Assembly (NCBI GenBank): GCA_021234155.1 | Contig: JAJEKV010000002.1 | Location: 11,336,725-11,400,724 of the forward strand | Direction: 5' to 3' | From: Isoetes taiwanensis | Lineage: Eukaryota; Streptophyta; Lycopodiopsida; Isoetales; Isoetaceae | Length of the DNA stretch: 64,000 nucleotides | Shown here: in pieces, positions 10,281-23,489 of the stretch | How the letters are laid out: each line of letters opens with the position of its first letter | Numbering within the stretch: the first letter of the stretch is position 1 | The notes under the pieces: model-generated | Databases searched by the model: none | What the model was told of the DNA's origin: nothing | The model's input: only the letters and a program-made list of their open reading frames with translations | Translations under genes and position numbers: made by a program

Positions 10281-12145
10281 AAGAAGCTTATACATAAAGA
10301 AGTTGGAGCAGTCGTTGAAGAGCTTACAGGAACAACTGTAGCCTTGTATATGGAAAAGGGAATTTCCAGATGTTAGCATTGCAAAAAATACAGCCTTCTC
10401 TAAATGCAACATCTGCGTGGTAATTAAGCAAAAGCTGGAAAAAACAAAAGATACAAGAGAGAGACGAAATCTTGCAATTCAACGTCGGGCTCATATGCTA
10501 GAGCAGCGTTCTTGCAGAAGTCAATATTGGCATTGGAGAGCATTGTCTGGCCCGGTCTCGAGAAAAATCATCTATGTATAATACATGATAAGATGGATCA
10601 GGTTAAGACTTTAGTGCCTAGAAGTCATCATCTAGCAAAATCTGTATGGAGAGGTGATCGCTTGAAGAGCAGTTTGACAGGAGCTCTAACTCATGGGCAT
10701 GGTGGTCGTGCCTATGGTCATTTCTCACTTGATTTATGGAAAGATGATTCAAACTTCCATATTGGTTCACTTTCTAGGATATTGCATAACTTGGAATTGG
10801 TACAAGAGGACAAGATAGGTGACTTATGTGGAAGTAAGCCCTGCGGATTGCAAATGGATGCAAGCGGTCAAGGATACCAATCCTTTGAAGAACAAACTTG
10901 CTTCTATGGCGAAGTATTGCCAAATGCTTCAACTACAACGAATCTGAGGTGTTCAACCCTCTCCCCGAAATCTCTATTTGCAACTTGATAATGCATCAGG
11001 GCAAAACAAAAATAGGTATGTCTTTTCATACTTATCTTATTTGACTTGGCTTAAGGTCTTTGATGAGATCCAAGTGGGCTTTATGATGGTCGGCCACACC
11101 CATGATGATATTGATGCTTTATTTGGAAATTTTTCGACCTTGATGAGTTCATCGGATGCTTTGACACTACGAGCTACTTTACTTGTTCAGCAAGTGCAAT
11201 GCGAAATCTCAATTCCATACTTTATTGATGAAGTTCCAAATTGGAAGGCTTTTGTGAAGGGATTCATCACGATAAGAATAACGCACTGGTTGGGCATCTT
11301 GAACCATTGCTCTTCAAATTTAAGATGGCGGGGAGATTGGCCTGTTATGCAATACAAAATCGTCCTACACATAAAGAGTGGCTTCCGGCCAGATTCTCGG
11401 GAGTTAGAATGTGGAAAGAGGATGAACATGGTCAGCCAATGATACCAAGTGGTGTGCCACAAAATATTCCTCCTAGACCAACATTGAAAGATCTTCCGGG
11501 GGTTGAAGGATAGCATCAACAAATACATCTCCCTATGGAAGGACATATGTAAGAATCAAGAAAGTAGCTTGTTTGCAAGGCAATACACGGCAAGTGTTGA
11601 GTATTGGAGCCCGACTTCTTATCTCTTTGGAGGATGTTGCTCGGGGCGTCCTCAAAATGATGCATTTTGGCCACAAACAAGACAAGCTCCTCTAGGACAA
11701 AGCAGATTTGTTCCGAGGTCGGCGATATCTGCCTTGGTCACACGACCTTTACCATCTTATTGTGGCCGTCGGATGGCGAAAGTCGGTGTTGCCTCTTGAA
11801 GAGTTTGATCCTCACGTACATGTGACAAAGGGTATGTTTGTTCTAGTCAGATCTGGAGATGATAACACTGCCACTTGGTTAGGATATGCAGAGGAGAATG
11901 CTGTTCTTGATCCAGAATCTACATATTTTGGCCATATTTTTGTATCGTGGTGGAAGCCTACTGGAGGGGACTACAAAGGCTGCTTGACTAAGCGTTGGCG
12001 GCCTAATCCTTCCGATCCTTCAAGGTACGAAAATTTAGATGCTATTCATTATGCTTGGGATGCCAATGGCAAGAGGCCGAAAACAAATCCAAATTTGAAA
12101 TATATTGTAGACATGTGGAAAGACATATCACATTGTTCATCTTAA
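10281..12145 (+). pseudogene. DUF7869-type transposon gene, copy 1
   Basis: The frame breaks several times (stops near 10,373-10,460 and 10,986, frame changes near 11,300 and 11,760). The family pattern is nevertheless clear: LCIIHDKMDQ (10,571), THGHGGRAYGHFSLD (10,690), LDNASGQNKNRYVFSYL (10,981), VGHTHDDIDALFGNFS (11,090), and a C-terminal domain ending WKDISHCSS at 12,145. DUF7869 proteins are widespread in plants. Their acidic and His residues (LDN, HTHDDID) suggest an RNase-H-like nuclease or transposase, though this is not proven. It lies divergent from locus B with C-type palindromes between, repeating the layout at locus C. Confidence 0.7.
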
Positions 12146-12539
12146 TACATGAGATCTTGTACTTGTAATACATATCTTTCATCTTAATACATAAGATCTT
12201 GTACATTACTATATTTGTGATCATATATAACTGCTTACATCTTTAATATATAAATGCATACATGATTCATAGATAAGATGGTCAGAAGTGCTTATATGTT
12301 GAGCAATTGATTCAATCATCTTCGGGGATTCGTAGTAGTGATCCACGATATCTCATAGCTCATGCGCTCGAGGAAGCCATATCGGATGGATCATAACACG
12401 AATTGACCCAGGCAATGAATCTCGGCCCAAAGCTTTTCTTAGCGGTAGGGATCAAGAAGAAGATGCCTATCTAGGCAACCAACAAGATCCAGTGGCTCAT
12501 TGAGCACTTGATCGCCTCGATGTGGTGAGCAGAAGAAGG

Positions 12540-13210
12540 CAAATAATCCATGGGAGATTTAATGACCTCTAGCCCGAATGGAGCTGTTGTTTTATAGTGA
12601 AGTAAAAATTATTGATGTGAATTATTGGGGTGGGGTGGCGCCATCATTGGCGTATACAAGTATCATGTACTGTCATGTGTATGATTCTATCATGTACTCC
12701 GATTCTATACATCAACTAATATTCACTATGCTTATATTATATATATCCATATAGGATACACAAATCATAAGTGCTTATATTATTATTATATCCGCGGTAT
12801 ACATATCATCCATTAAAGGCGGCTTGCATCCTGTAGGTACTCATAGGTACTCATGTCATTATTATATCCTTAGCGGAATCTGATTCACTCATCATCAACA
12901 TCAAAGCACGCGTGATGCTATTCAGCTCATAGATCTCGATCGGGAAGCCAATAAAGGTGGACCTTAACACGCAGTGAGCTGAATTGCAAGCACTCGCGGG
13001 ACCATCTGCTTTGGATTTGCAGCCATGGATCAAGTTTGATACCATTTTACGTAGCATTCACACGGATCATTATAGCTAAGGTAGCACTGAAGGATCGGAT
13101 GTTCTCTCGACGATCGGGCAAGGAAGCCATGGGAGATGAATGAGCTCTACCACTTGGGATGGAGTCGCTTTTATAGTGAAGTAAAATTATTGATGTGAAT
13201 TATTGGTGTT
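12540..13210 (+). repeat. Imperfect direct repeat pair
   Basis: 12,548-12,625 and 13,126-13,206 share CATGGGAGAT, then TTTTATAGTGAAGTAAAA and ATTATTGATGTGAATTATTGG, about 580 bp apart. The pair suggests a local duplication. Confidence 0.55.
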
Positions 13211-13244
13211 CATTGCCATTATCACGAGTACCATACATGTATAT

Positions 13245-13345
13245 GATCCAATAATTTCTATGTATATACTATCAATAATTTTGGTGAGTATATACCATCA
13301 ATAATTTTGGTGGGTATATACCATCAATAATTTTGGTGGGTATAA
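13245..13345. repeat. Tandem repeat, about 31 bp unit
   Basis: Three to four copies of TATACCATCAATAATTTTGG plus TGGGTA. The last two units are almost identical. Confidence 0.75.
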
Positions 13346-13444
13346 ATATACATCAAATTGCGAAAAGGCAAACAACATTGGCCTCAAATCTAGCTATGGC
13401 GTATTACGGTCTTGAGCATTGATTCTATCACTTGCAAGATGAAT

Positions 13445-13618
13445 CATGAGGACTTCAAGCGGTGCCGCTGAGTGAGATATACCGCTTGAAGACGGCTCAC
13501 TGCTTTGTTGCTCTCAATCCTCGCCATTATCCTGATCCCGTCGATGTTATCATCCATCTCCCGTGGAATAGGGAGTATCAAATGTTCATGATCGAAAAGG
13601 ATCTACGGGCGCGTCGCT
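13445..13618 (+). CDS. Short hypothetical open frame
   Basis: An in-frame segment reads VPLSEIYRLKTAHCFVALNP and ends MIEKDLRARR with a TAG at about 13,618. Codon use looks protein-like, and an AHC triplet also occurs in a minus-strand frame at 12,851-13,057 (SAHCVLRSTF), which may be a diverged relative. No family is recognised and no start is evident, so it is probably the end of a broken gene. Confidence 0.2.
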
Positions 13619-13669
13619 AGTTCCGATCATTCAGAGTAATAGTAGAAGAATAATAATACTTGTTATCTT

Positions 13670-13945
13670 ATTGTAATCTGGTTGTGTTAGTATACAACAG
13701 GTACACATAACCTTTTGTAATACACATAACCGTACTATAAGTAATAGTAAAATAATAGTACTTGTTATCTTATCGTAATCTGGTTGTACTCTTATTGTAA
13801 TCTTATTGTTATCAGGTATACATAACCTTTTGTAATACACATAACCATACTATATGTATTGAGGTATACTAGTATGCAACAGGTATACATAACCTTTTGT
13901 AATACACATAACCATACTATAAGTATTGAGGTATACATAACCCTC
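13670..13945. repeat. AT-rich tandem array
   Basis: Repeated CATAACCTTTTGTAATACAC, CATAACC(A/G)TACTATA and AGGTATAC motifs, unit roughly 60-110 bp, three copies. Confidence 0.65.
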
Positions 13946-15449
13946 CAAGGTATACTATATAAAAATTATTCCAACTTGTCTTCAGAATTCCAACTTTAAT
14001 GAAACTCTGCTTTTTTTCGTAAGCCGTATTCTATCATAGACATACCGACATTAAAATCACAACTTCAAATTGGGGTTTATTAGAATGGTAAATTATTCAA
14101 CATGGGTCTTGGCAGTTAAAAGAAAGATAGATAGTATTTTTACGTCTCTCTCTCACACACGCACACACATTTTTAATTATGCCTATTGTCAAAGGTTTGT
14201 TCTCCATAGAGGAACTCTAAACTGACTTTGGCTTCAACTGTGTCGATTGTTATATGAACTTACCAAGTGCTCTAACGTTTAACATGATTTCAGTTTTCAA
14301 GGTGTTGTTATCTTTGATGTAGAGGAGGGTTGCGAAGTAATCCGTTAGCTTGATCTGGATAACAAAAAAGTAGTAGTGTGGACAATACAAAAGTGGGCTT
14401 TGTAAGATAAGTGTGTCCACAAAAAACAATACAATTCTTAAAAGCCACTACATAAGAATGTATAAGAATCTTAAGATTGGAAGGTTCAAATTATCTTTGT
14501 TGTTACACATCCTTCAAAATTCATGATTGCGTATCAATATTGAAGAAGCAATTTTGTTAGCCCGCAACCGTATCAATGTTTTATATTAATAGTTAAGAAA
14601 GGATTTCTGGCGTGCTTGGGGCAAGGGAGGGTAGGACTTTCAAGCATGGGCATTATGGAAATAAATGCTATTAAATGGAGGTCTTGCTTGTCATGCAAGT
14701 GCTCTCGTAGGTATACAATCTCCAGTTATCTGAAATCCGATATGAAATTAACATGCACATATATCAATTACAGGAACTAGACATGCATGCTATACCACAA
14801 TGGTTAAGAAGAGGTTTATATGATGTATAGTAAGTTGCAAAGGGTTAGCAATGCCTTGTATACAAGGGTAGGTGCAGTTGGTACAACACTTTTCGTTTTC
14901 TGGAATAGGACGAATACACTTATAGATCTTGACAGGATATATATGAGAAGGAAAAAGGGATTTTGTTAGAGGATAGGATGTCAAGAACTTGAAAGTAAAA
15001 GACAATTGGCGCAACCATGGGAACATTTACCAAGATGAATAGTTCTTCCGAAACGTATTGATCATCTTCCAATTTGCATGGTCACCCTTGTCCAAAGCTT
15101 TAGATGATACTTCTTATGGAAAGTGAGTAAGATCATAAGCATATCAAATAATAGCATTGTTTGGCATGCCACATCTTATGCAGTCTATGAGTTCTTTGTG
15201 GTAAAATCAAAGGCAAGATCGACATTTGATATTGTAGTGTCTATAAGATTGTGAGCCAATATTCAGTATTGACTCGTTGCTTCTCGATTGGATACATTGC
15301 TGTTAATATCATTGCGTAATTACGTGATAATCTGGCGGTGCTTTTGCCAGCATGGTTGTCTCCCTCTACATTTCTCATGTCCTTCTCAATTGAAAGTCAT
15401 TTGAGATACTTTATCAACTTGTTTATTTAGTGATGTACACATAAGGAAT

Positions 15450-17036
15450 GGAAGGCATATCATATTGTCTTTTGAAGATTTGCGGGTAGCTAGCACTATG
15501 GGAGTTAAGCAGGGCTGCCCGTTGTCTCCAACGCTTTTTGGGTTGTACATTGATAGCTTGGAGACGTGGATGCAGCACCATGGGGGAGCCGGGGTGCAAT
15601 TATCGACAATCGACCTCGTGGGCGGTTACTATATCACGGATGATGTAGCTTTGCTAGCCCACACGGCCGGCGGTATCTGCAAGCATTTGGATGCCCTCGA
15701 TGGGTTACATGGGGAACCAGCGGGAATGACAGTGAACTTGCACAAAACTAAGCTTCTCGCGATCTGTCCTGCAACACCCTATCCGGAGTTATATTACGAG
15801 GGGCGGGGAAGTGGAGATGGTGCGGAGCTTCAAGTATCTGGGAATTGATTTCACTACTAACATCTTTGTGGGATGAGTGTGTGGAGAGGAGAGCCCGGTC
15901 GAGGTGGAAGGCTTTATATGCGAGTGCAAAAGCAGCGTGTTGCCGGATAGATCTCTGGATTTGGGCGAGGAGAGCACACCATTTAGAGCTTTGGTCGAGC
16001 CGGTGCTGCTATATGGGGTGGAGGTTTGGGGCCCAGCAGTTAGCAAAAATACATGGGATAGGTTGGAAAGGGTGCAGAAAGCTTTCTTGACATATAGCTT
16101 GGGAGTGAAGGACACCGTACCGTATCAGATTTTGTTGTATGAGACGGGGTTACGGCCTTTGACGATACGCTATCTTGCGGAGCATCTTACTTGCTTCCAT
16201 AAGGTGGATGGGATGGATGAGCATCGCTTGCCCCCTTTGCCGTGTTGTTAGCGGAGGGCCCCCGGTGGGTGAAGAGGGTATGGCACGAGCAACTTTGTAA
16301 GGGATGGTTTAGGAGGTGGTCTATGGATTACCAATGGATGGTGGCATCGGCGGTCGATCTTGTGAGAATGGGCAATTGGATGCGGGCTATGCCACCACCG
16401 TGGGATGCCTCTACTCTTGCAAAGCCCAAAGGCGAGCACTATCACGCTTCCCCAGATTAATCCCGGCCTTGAGCATGGACTCCATCGGATTTGAAAGCAC
16501 ACATCTCGGTGAAGAAAGCGGAGAGCTATTGCGCCATAAGGACGGGTTCCCATTACCTCCCGAAATTGAAACAGTCATTTGGGGTTGAATGGCGGGCACG
16601 GGATCCCCGGGGAGGAAAGGATATGTCGGTGTTGTGAGATGCACGCGTGATAGAGGATGAGCACCATGCCCTCCTCCGATGCCAAAGATATGCCCATGTC
16701 CGAAAGCAAAATACACCGATCTTAGATGCTCGACACACCGCTACATCGATTACTTGCATCACCTATGGTAAAAGCGGTTGGGAGCTTACATCCCTGCAGA
16801 TTTCGGCCGTCGGGATTTTGCTCTTTCCGGGGCATGGTATTTGAGAGCCTACCGCTAGGGTTTTCCTCCCAAGTGGGGGGTTTTTCATCCGGTAGTAGGG
16901 TTCTCTTGTCTGATTACATTGTTTGTTTTTGGTGTTGGGGTTTTTGGCTTTTTTGCCTGTTCTCTGCATGTACCGTCTCATAGGCCTTTGGCCTCCGTGG
17001 ACGTTAAAATAAACTTCCTTCCTTCCTTCCTTCCTT
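15450..17036 (+). mobile_element. 5'-truncated LINE
   Basis: The element starts abruptly inside reverse transcriptase. Residues GVKQGCPLSPTLFGLYID (15,500) are RT block 4. The YADD site reads YITDD (15,631). Further on is LLYGVEVWGP (16,010). A C-terminal Cys/His knuckle region has EDEHHALLRCQRYA (16,655). The frame breaks around 15,848, 16,250 and 16,590. The 3' end has a short hairpin (AGGCCTTTGGCCT), CGTGGACGTTAAAATAAA and a (TTCC)n tail. The replication mode is target-primed reverse transcription in the nucleus. The second LINE in this window ends in the same three-part pattern. Confidence 0.8.
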
Positions 17037-17038
17037 TT
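16982..17038 (+). repeat. LINE 3' terminus: hairpin, AATAAA, (TTCC)n
   Basis: AGGCCTTTGGCCT can form a hairpin. It is followed by CCGTGGACGTTAAAATAAA and about four TTCC units. This microsatellite takes the place of a poly(A) tail. Confidence 0.65.
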
Positions 17039-17327
17039 GGTATTTTAACCAAGTCAAAAATATTTCAACATAACACCATAATAACACATTGTCGCTATAA
17101 TGGAACTTTTATAGGAAAGTAAACAAGATAAATACAAAAAACACAAAGAAACCCCAAACTTGGGTCCGATTCCATATTATGGTACGAGTTTACATAACTT
17201 TCTAGATGGCACCACACTTTGTTTCAACTGTTCAAAAAAAAAAAAAAAGTTGCCTAAGCACTATGGTTTTGCCCTTATTTTGTAAGAGTAGGGTAGGTTT
17301 GCCCACAAAGAAACTAGCATTGACAAT

Positions 17328-18170
17328 GCTGGGAAGGGACTCGCAAGAGACACAAAACCGGCCGATAGGCTTGTCATTCATCACAGCAGCAGTATACAAT
17401 GTTTTTAAGAATATAGAGGGGTAGCCGACCATAGGAACAACACCGGACTACCCCATAAAAAGAAATGTGCACAGGCAACATAGAAGGGTAATGGCGACAA
17501 TTTCTCATCGGGATAAAAAACCCCGCCCTTTCGGGTTTTCGAGGAAAACCCTAATGAGAAATGGTCGCCAACAACCTTGAATGTATTGCCTGGAAAACCG
17601 AAGGCGATGGGTTGATGGCGAACACAGATATAGCAGGACCCCAGAAAACGGCGGAATCCTTGAATGTATGGCGTGGAGAACCGAAGGCGGTGGATTGATG
17701 GCGAACACAAATATAGCAGAACCCCAGAAGACGGCGGAATCCTGCAAGCAACACAAAGAACCCCGAAAAAATACCCGTGAATGGTTATGAGGCCGATGAA
17801 AAGAAAACATGATAATAGCAACACCCCAAGGTGGAGAACAACAAAGAGTGTATGAACAAGAAACTGAAAAAGACGCATGCCCCCTCGCAGCAGGGCGGGA
17901 AGGGAGGGAAGCAACGAGAATAGAAGAAGAGCTGCTGTGAGAAGACGCCGATAACCGGTTCGAAAGAGGAAATGACCTTATATAGTAGCTCGTCCCTCCC
18001 TAGAATGGCGATCCGATGGCTCGGATCGATGCTATTCTGGGAAGGGACTCGCAAGAGACACAAAACCGGCCGACTACCAAAGAACTTCCTCAACTACAAG
18101 CCGATGGCGTAAAACCTGCAAGCAACACAAAGAACTCTAAAAAACACCCGTGAATGGTTAGAGAAAATTC
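17328..18170. repeat. Duplicated blocks
   Basis: GGGAAGGGACTCGCAAGAGA plus CACAAAACCGGCCGA occurs at about 17,332 and again at about 18,039. CCTGCAAGCAACACAAAGAA occurs at about 17,742 and about 18,114, each followed by CCCGTGAATGGTTA. Between them, an 83-bp unit beginning TTGAATGTAT is tandemly duplicated (about 17,577-17,659 and 17,660-17,742). Confidence 0.7.
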
Positions 18171-18184
18171 AACATGTCGCAAAA

Positions 18185-18585
18185 AAAAAGAGCATCACCC
18201 AACATGGTGGAGAACAGCATCACCCAACGGGTGGAAAACAATTACGTATAAAGAAATATGCGTCACCCTCGAGGTGGAAATAAACAGCATCACCCGCAGG
18301 TGGAGATAGCATCACCCAGAGGGTGGAGAAAAGCGTCACCCAACGGGTGGATAATAATCATGTAAAAAGAACCTCGAGGTAGAAATAAACAGCATCACCG
18401 CAGGTGGAGATAGCATCACCCAGGGTGGAGAAAAGCATCATCCAACGGGTGGATAATAATCATGTAAAAAGAAATATGCGTCACCCTCGAGGTGGAAATA
18501 AACAGCATCACCCGGAGGGTGGAGAAAAAAGCGTCACCCAGCGGGCGGAAGAAAATATGATAAAGAGAAATGAGCATCACCATTA
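18185..18585. repeat. Minisatellite with CACCC-n-GGGTG hairpin core
   Basis: About ten units of GC(A/G)TCACCC followed by 2-6 bp and GGGTGGA. They are arranged in a higher-order unit of about 130 bp that includes GAAATATGCGTCACCCTCGA and AATAATCATGTAAAAAGA. The same unit recurs at 23.3-23.47 kb. Confidence 0.75.
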
Positions 18586-18589
18586 ACTA

Positions 18590-20640
18590 GAATCATGCAG
18601 AACCAGCACCATGCAGAACCAGCACCATGCACAAAATTAGAATATGCCCAATACACTAGATGTACAACAACGTAAGATACTCCACAACTAGATAAAGAAA
18701 AGCATAAAAATGAAAGATGATCCAATAGAAAAGAAGTCCCCAAGACAACTAGAATGAGGCAGGACGAGCACCCTGCACAAAAATAGAATGTGCCTAAGAT
18801 AAGCCCCCATGCACAATAACTCAATATACCAGATCTAGAGAAAAATAAGCATCAAAAAGAAAAAATAATCCACTAGAAATCCGTGTCACAAAATTGCAAT
18901 GGAGGGACAAACGCAATACTTAGCACATCCGGACATAGCCAAAATGCAAATGTGTAGAATGATAGTGTTGAAAAAACGTAAAGTAGACAGAAGAACTCCA
19001 AGAACATGACGCCAAAATTGCAACTTGCCGGAAAATCAGGCTTAAGAGGTCCCAGTGAAGTATATTGTGAGTAAAGCTAGTGCCGTACAGATGGTCTGCA
19101 ATAAGAAAGCCAGGAGGAGCGCCAGCGACCGTGAGCGCGCGCAGCATCATGTGGAACCCCCCGAGTGGCAGCCGCCGAGGCCCCGTCGCGACGAGCAGAA
19201 TGAGCACCATACTGGGACGGATTAAAGCCGAAAACAAGAAGATACTCCCGCCACCACCTCCAAGCAATCGGATAGAATAAAGGACGTAGAGAGGAAGGAG
19301 AGGAGCAAAAAAGAGGGCCGCCGGAGGCGCTGAAGCATAGTGACAGGGCATGCGAACGATGGCAAGCGAGCTAAAGAAATCGTATGAGCACGGGAAAGTT
19401 GGTCTCGTTTGGAGTGGCAGGGGGAGAAAGGGAACCAGGGTCCGAAGAGTCTGGTTTAAGCGAGAGGGAAGCTGCGCGTTGACGACGAGAACCAGTAGCG
19501 CGAGCGAGCCATGGAGAAAAAAGCGAAGTTGAAGAAGAGGAGCCGAAAGCGCCTGCTATGGACGGTACCAGCTCAATGACCTGAAAAAGGGAAGGACATT
19601 AGAGAACAAAAACAATGAAAAGAAAAGGACGTCGCCACGATGATGAATCAAAGGAAGCGCTCCGGCATGCCAACGAGAACGGCAACAAGGCGATGAAAAA
19701 ATAAACCATGTTAATGCGTACAATGCACATACGATATGAATGCAGATCACGAACGTATGTCCGTGGATAGTTGACTGATTTGAATACAGATTACGGACCG
19801 AAGTCCGGGAATGTGGCTACGGACCGAAGTCCGTGAATGTGGCTATTATTCCTTCTGAACCTATGGCCAATATCTAGAGGGAGATAAGTCAACAAAGGAA
19901 CCCTTCATCATGGATCCCCAAAAAGAATAAACAATAACGATAAATAAGAAGGCAGAATAACAAGTAACTGAGATAATAAGGCAAAGAGGAAAAAACGTAC
20001 GCATAGGAATGTAAAAATGCATAGACATAAAGATCGAACGAAAAACATGGAGATGTTGAGTAAAGTCGCACACCACGTAGCGAGCGCGAGAGGACGAGGA
20101 CCGCCAGCAACCGTGAGTACGAACGTCAACATGTAGACCCTGCGTATTGAGCAAAAAACGGAGGAAACGGGGAAGAATGATAAAAAACTATGGGCTAAAA
20201 GAACATGAAAAATCACCACGTCTAATAAAGCAACGTCTCGAAACTTACACAATGATTATGTAATATCATATATAGTGAGCAAAGCTATGCACGAAAAAGT
20301 AAGCCTACTGCGAACATGACAAAGCGGAGCTAACGAAAACAATGAAGCTCCCAAATCCATAAAATTGGTACACCGAACAATATCACCCATCACCCATGTG
20401 CAACAAATAAGTGCGCTAATAAAGTGAACAAAGGAACCCACAAACACTAGAGCTCCCCGATGATCATGCCAAAAAAGAAGAAAAAATCTTAAACGCAACC
20501 CCCAAATATTCAAATCCCAGTATCAGACCAAACCAAATATAGAATATACATATAAGAAATTTAGCCACAAAGGACAAAGAGGTGGAAAACATGGCACAAA
20601 ATACTTAAATAGGACAGAAAAGGTCGCAAAAAATTTTTAA
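18590..20640. other. No gene recognised
   Basis: Purine-rich sequence on the plus strand with several minus-strand open frames (for example 18,920-19,351). None has a recognisable domain, and the frames arise from biased composition. It holds the small hairpin repeat at 19.75-19.85 kb and otherwise looks like decayed repeat DNA. Confidence 0.45.
19752..19848. repeat. Tandem hairpin CGGAC-CGAA-GTCCG
   Basis: TACGGACCGAAGTCCG followed by GAATGTGGCTA occurs twice in direct tandem. A related ACGAACGTATGTCCGT lies just upstream. Each CGGAC/GTCCG pair can fold into a five-base stem with a CGAA loop. Confidence 0.65.
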
Positions 20641-20646
20641 TGGAAC

Positions 20647-22880
<2,234 letters not shown>

Positions 22881-22899
22881 CTTGTTGCATAAGCTGCTC

Positions 22900-22904
<5 letters not shown>

Positions 22905-22985
<81 letters not shown>

Positions 22986-23000
22986 GAAAGAGAGAGAGAG
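22905..23000. repeat. (AG)n microsatellite
   Basis: AG repeat with interruptions (AGATAGAGAGAAAG) at the 5' end of the minus-strand LINE. Together with the run at 20,650 it brackets that LINE. Confidence 0.9.
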
Positions 23001-23289
23001 TTGAGTCACAAACCTTCAAGCGCTGAGTTAATGGCGCTGTGAGTTTAATGAAATAACAACAAAAAAAAAATGAGGCGAACCCATAAATATAAGCCCAGCC
23101 GCCAGCGAAAACTCGGTGGGTCGGACCACCTAATGACGAATGAGCGGAGGGTGAGACGGCGAGAGGAGCCAACGACCAAGCAGAAGAAGTGGAACATGTA
23201 GAAGGCAGGCGAAGCGGCAACTGCAAAACGACAAGTACTCAAAAGGAGGTGAGCGATTAGAAATGAGAAAAAATCAACGATTCATGAAA

Positions 23290-23480
23290 AAAGAGAGGAC
23301 AACATCACCCAGGGGATGGAGAAAAGCATCACCCAGCGGGTGGAAGAAAAAACATGATAAACAGAAATTTGTGTGTAAATAAAGCTAAATATGAGGTACA
23401 GGGGTAGCACAATGCATAAGGATACCCGGGGGGTGGAGAAAAGCATCACCCAGCGGGTGGAAGAAAAAATATGATAAACA
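23290..23480. repeat. Second block of CACCC/GGGTGG minisatellite
   Basis: AGCATCACCCAGCGGGTGGA and AACATGATAAACAGAAAT alternate in units of about 125 bp. They match the 18.2-18.6 kb array, 5 kb away. Confidence 0.7.
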
Positions 23481-23489
23481 GAAATGTAT

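Larger units (their letters stand above)
12150..15450. other. Gene-poor, AT-rich repeat region
   Basis: No convincing gene. It contains an imperfect direct repeat (12,540-12,625 and 13,120-13,210), two AT-rich tandem arrays, and a short open frame at 13,450-13,618. AT-rich unique-looking DNA follows to the LINE at 15.45 kb. Confidence 0.5.

Noticed and set aside
17405-17914. 169-codon minus-strand frame rich in Phe/Leu/Cys
   Set aside because: It runs across the 83-bp tandem repeat and has no domain. Length is explained by repeated sequence in one frame.
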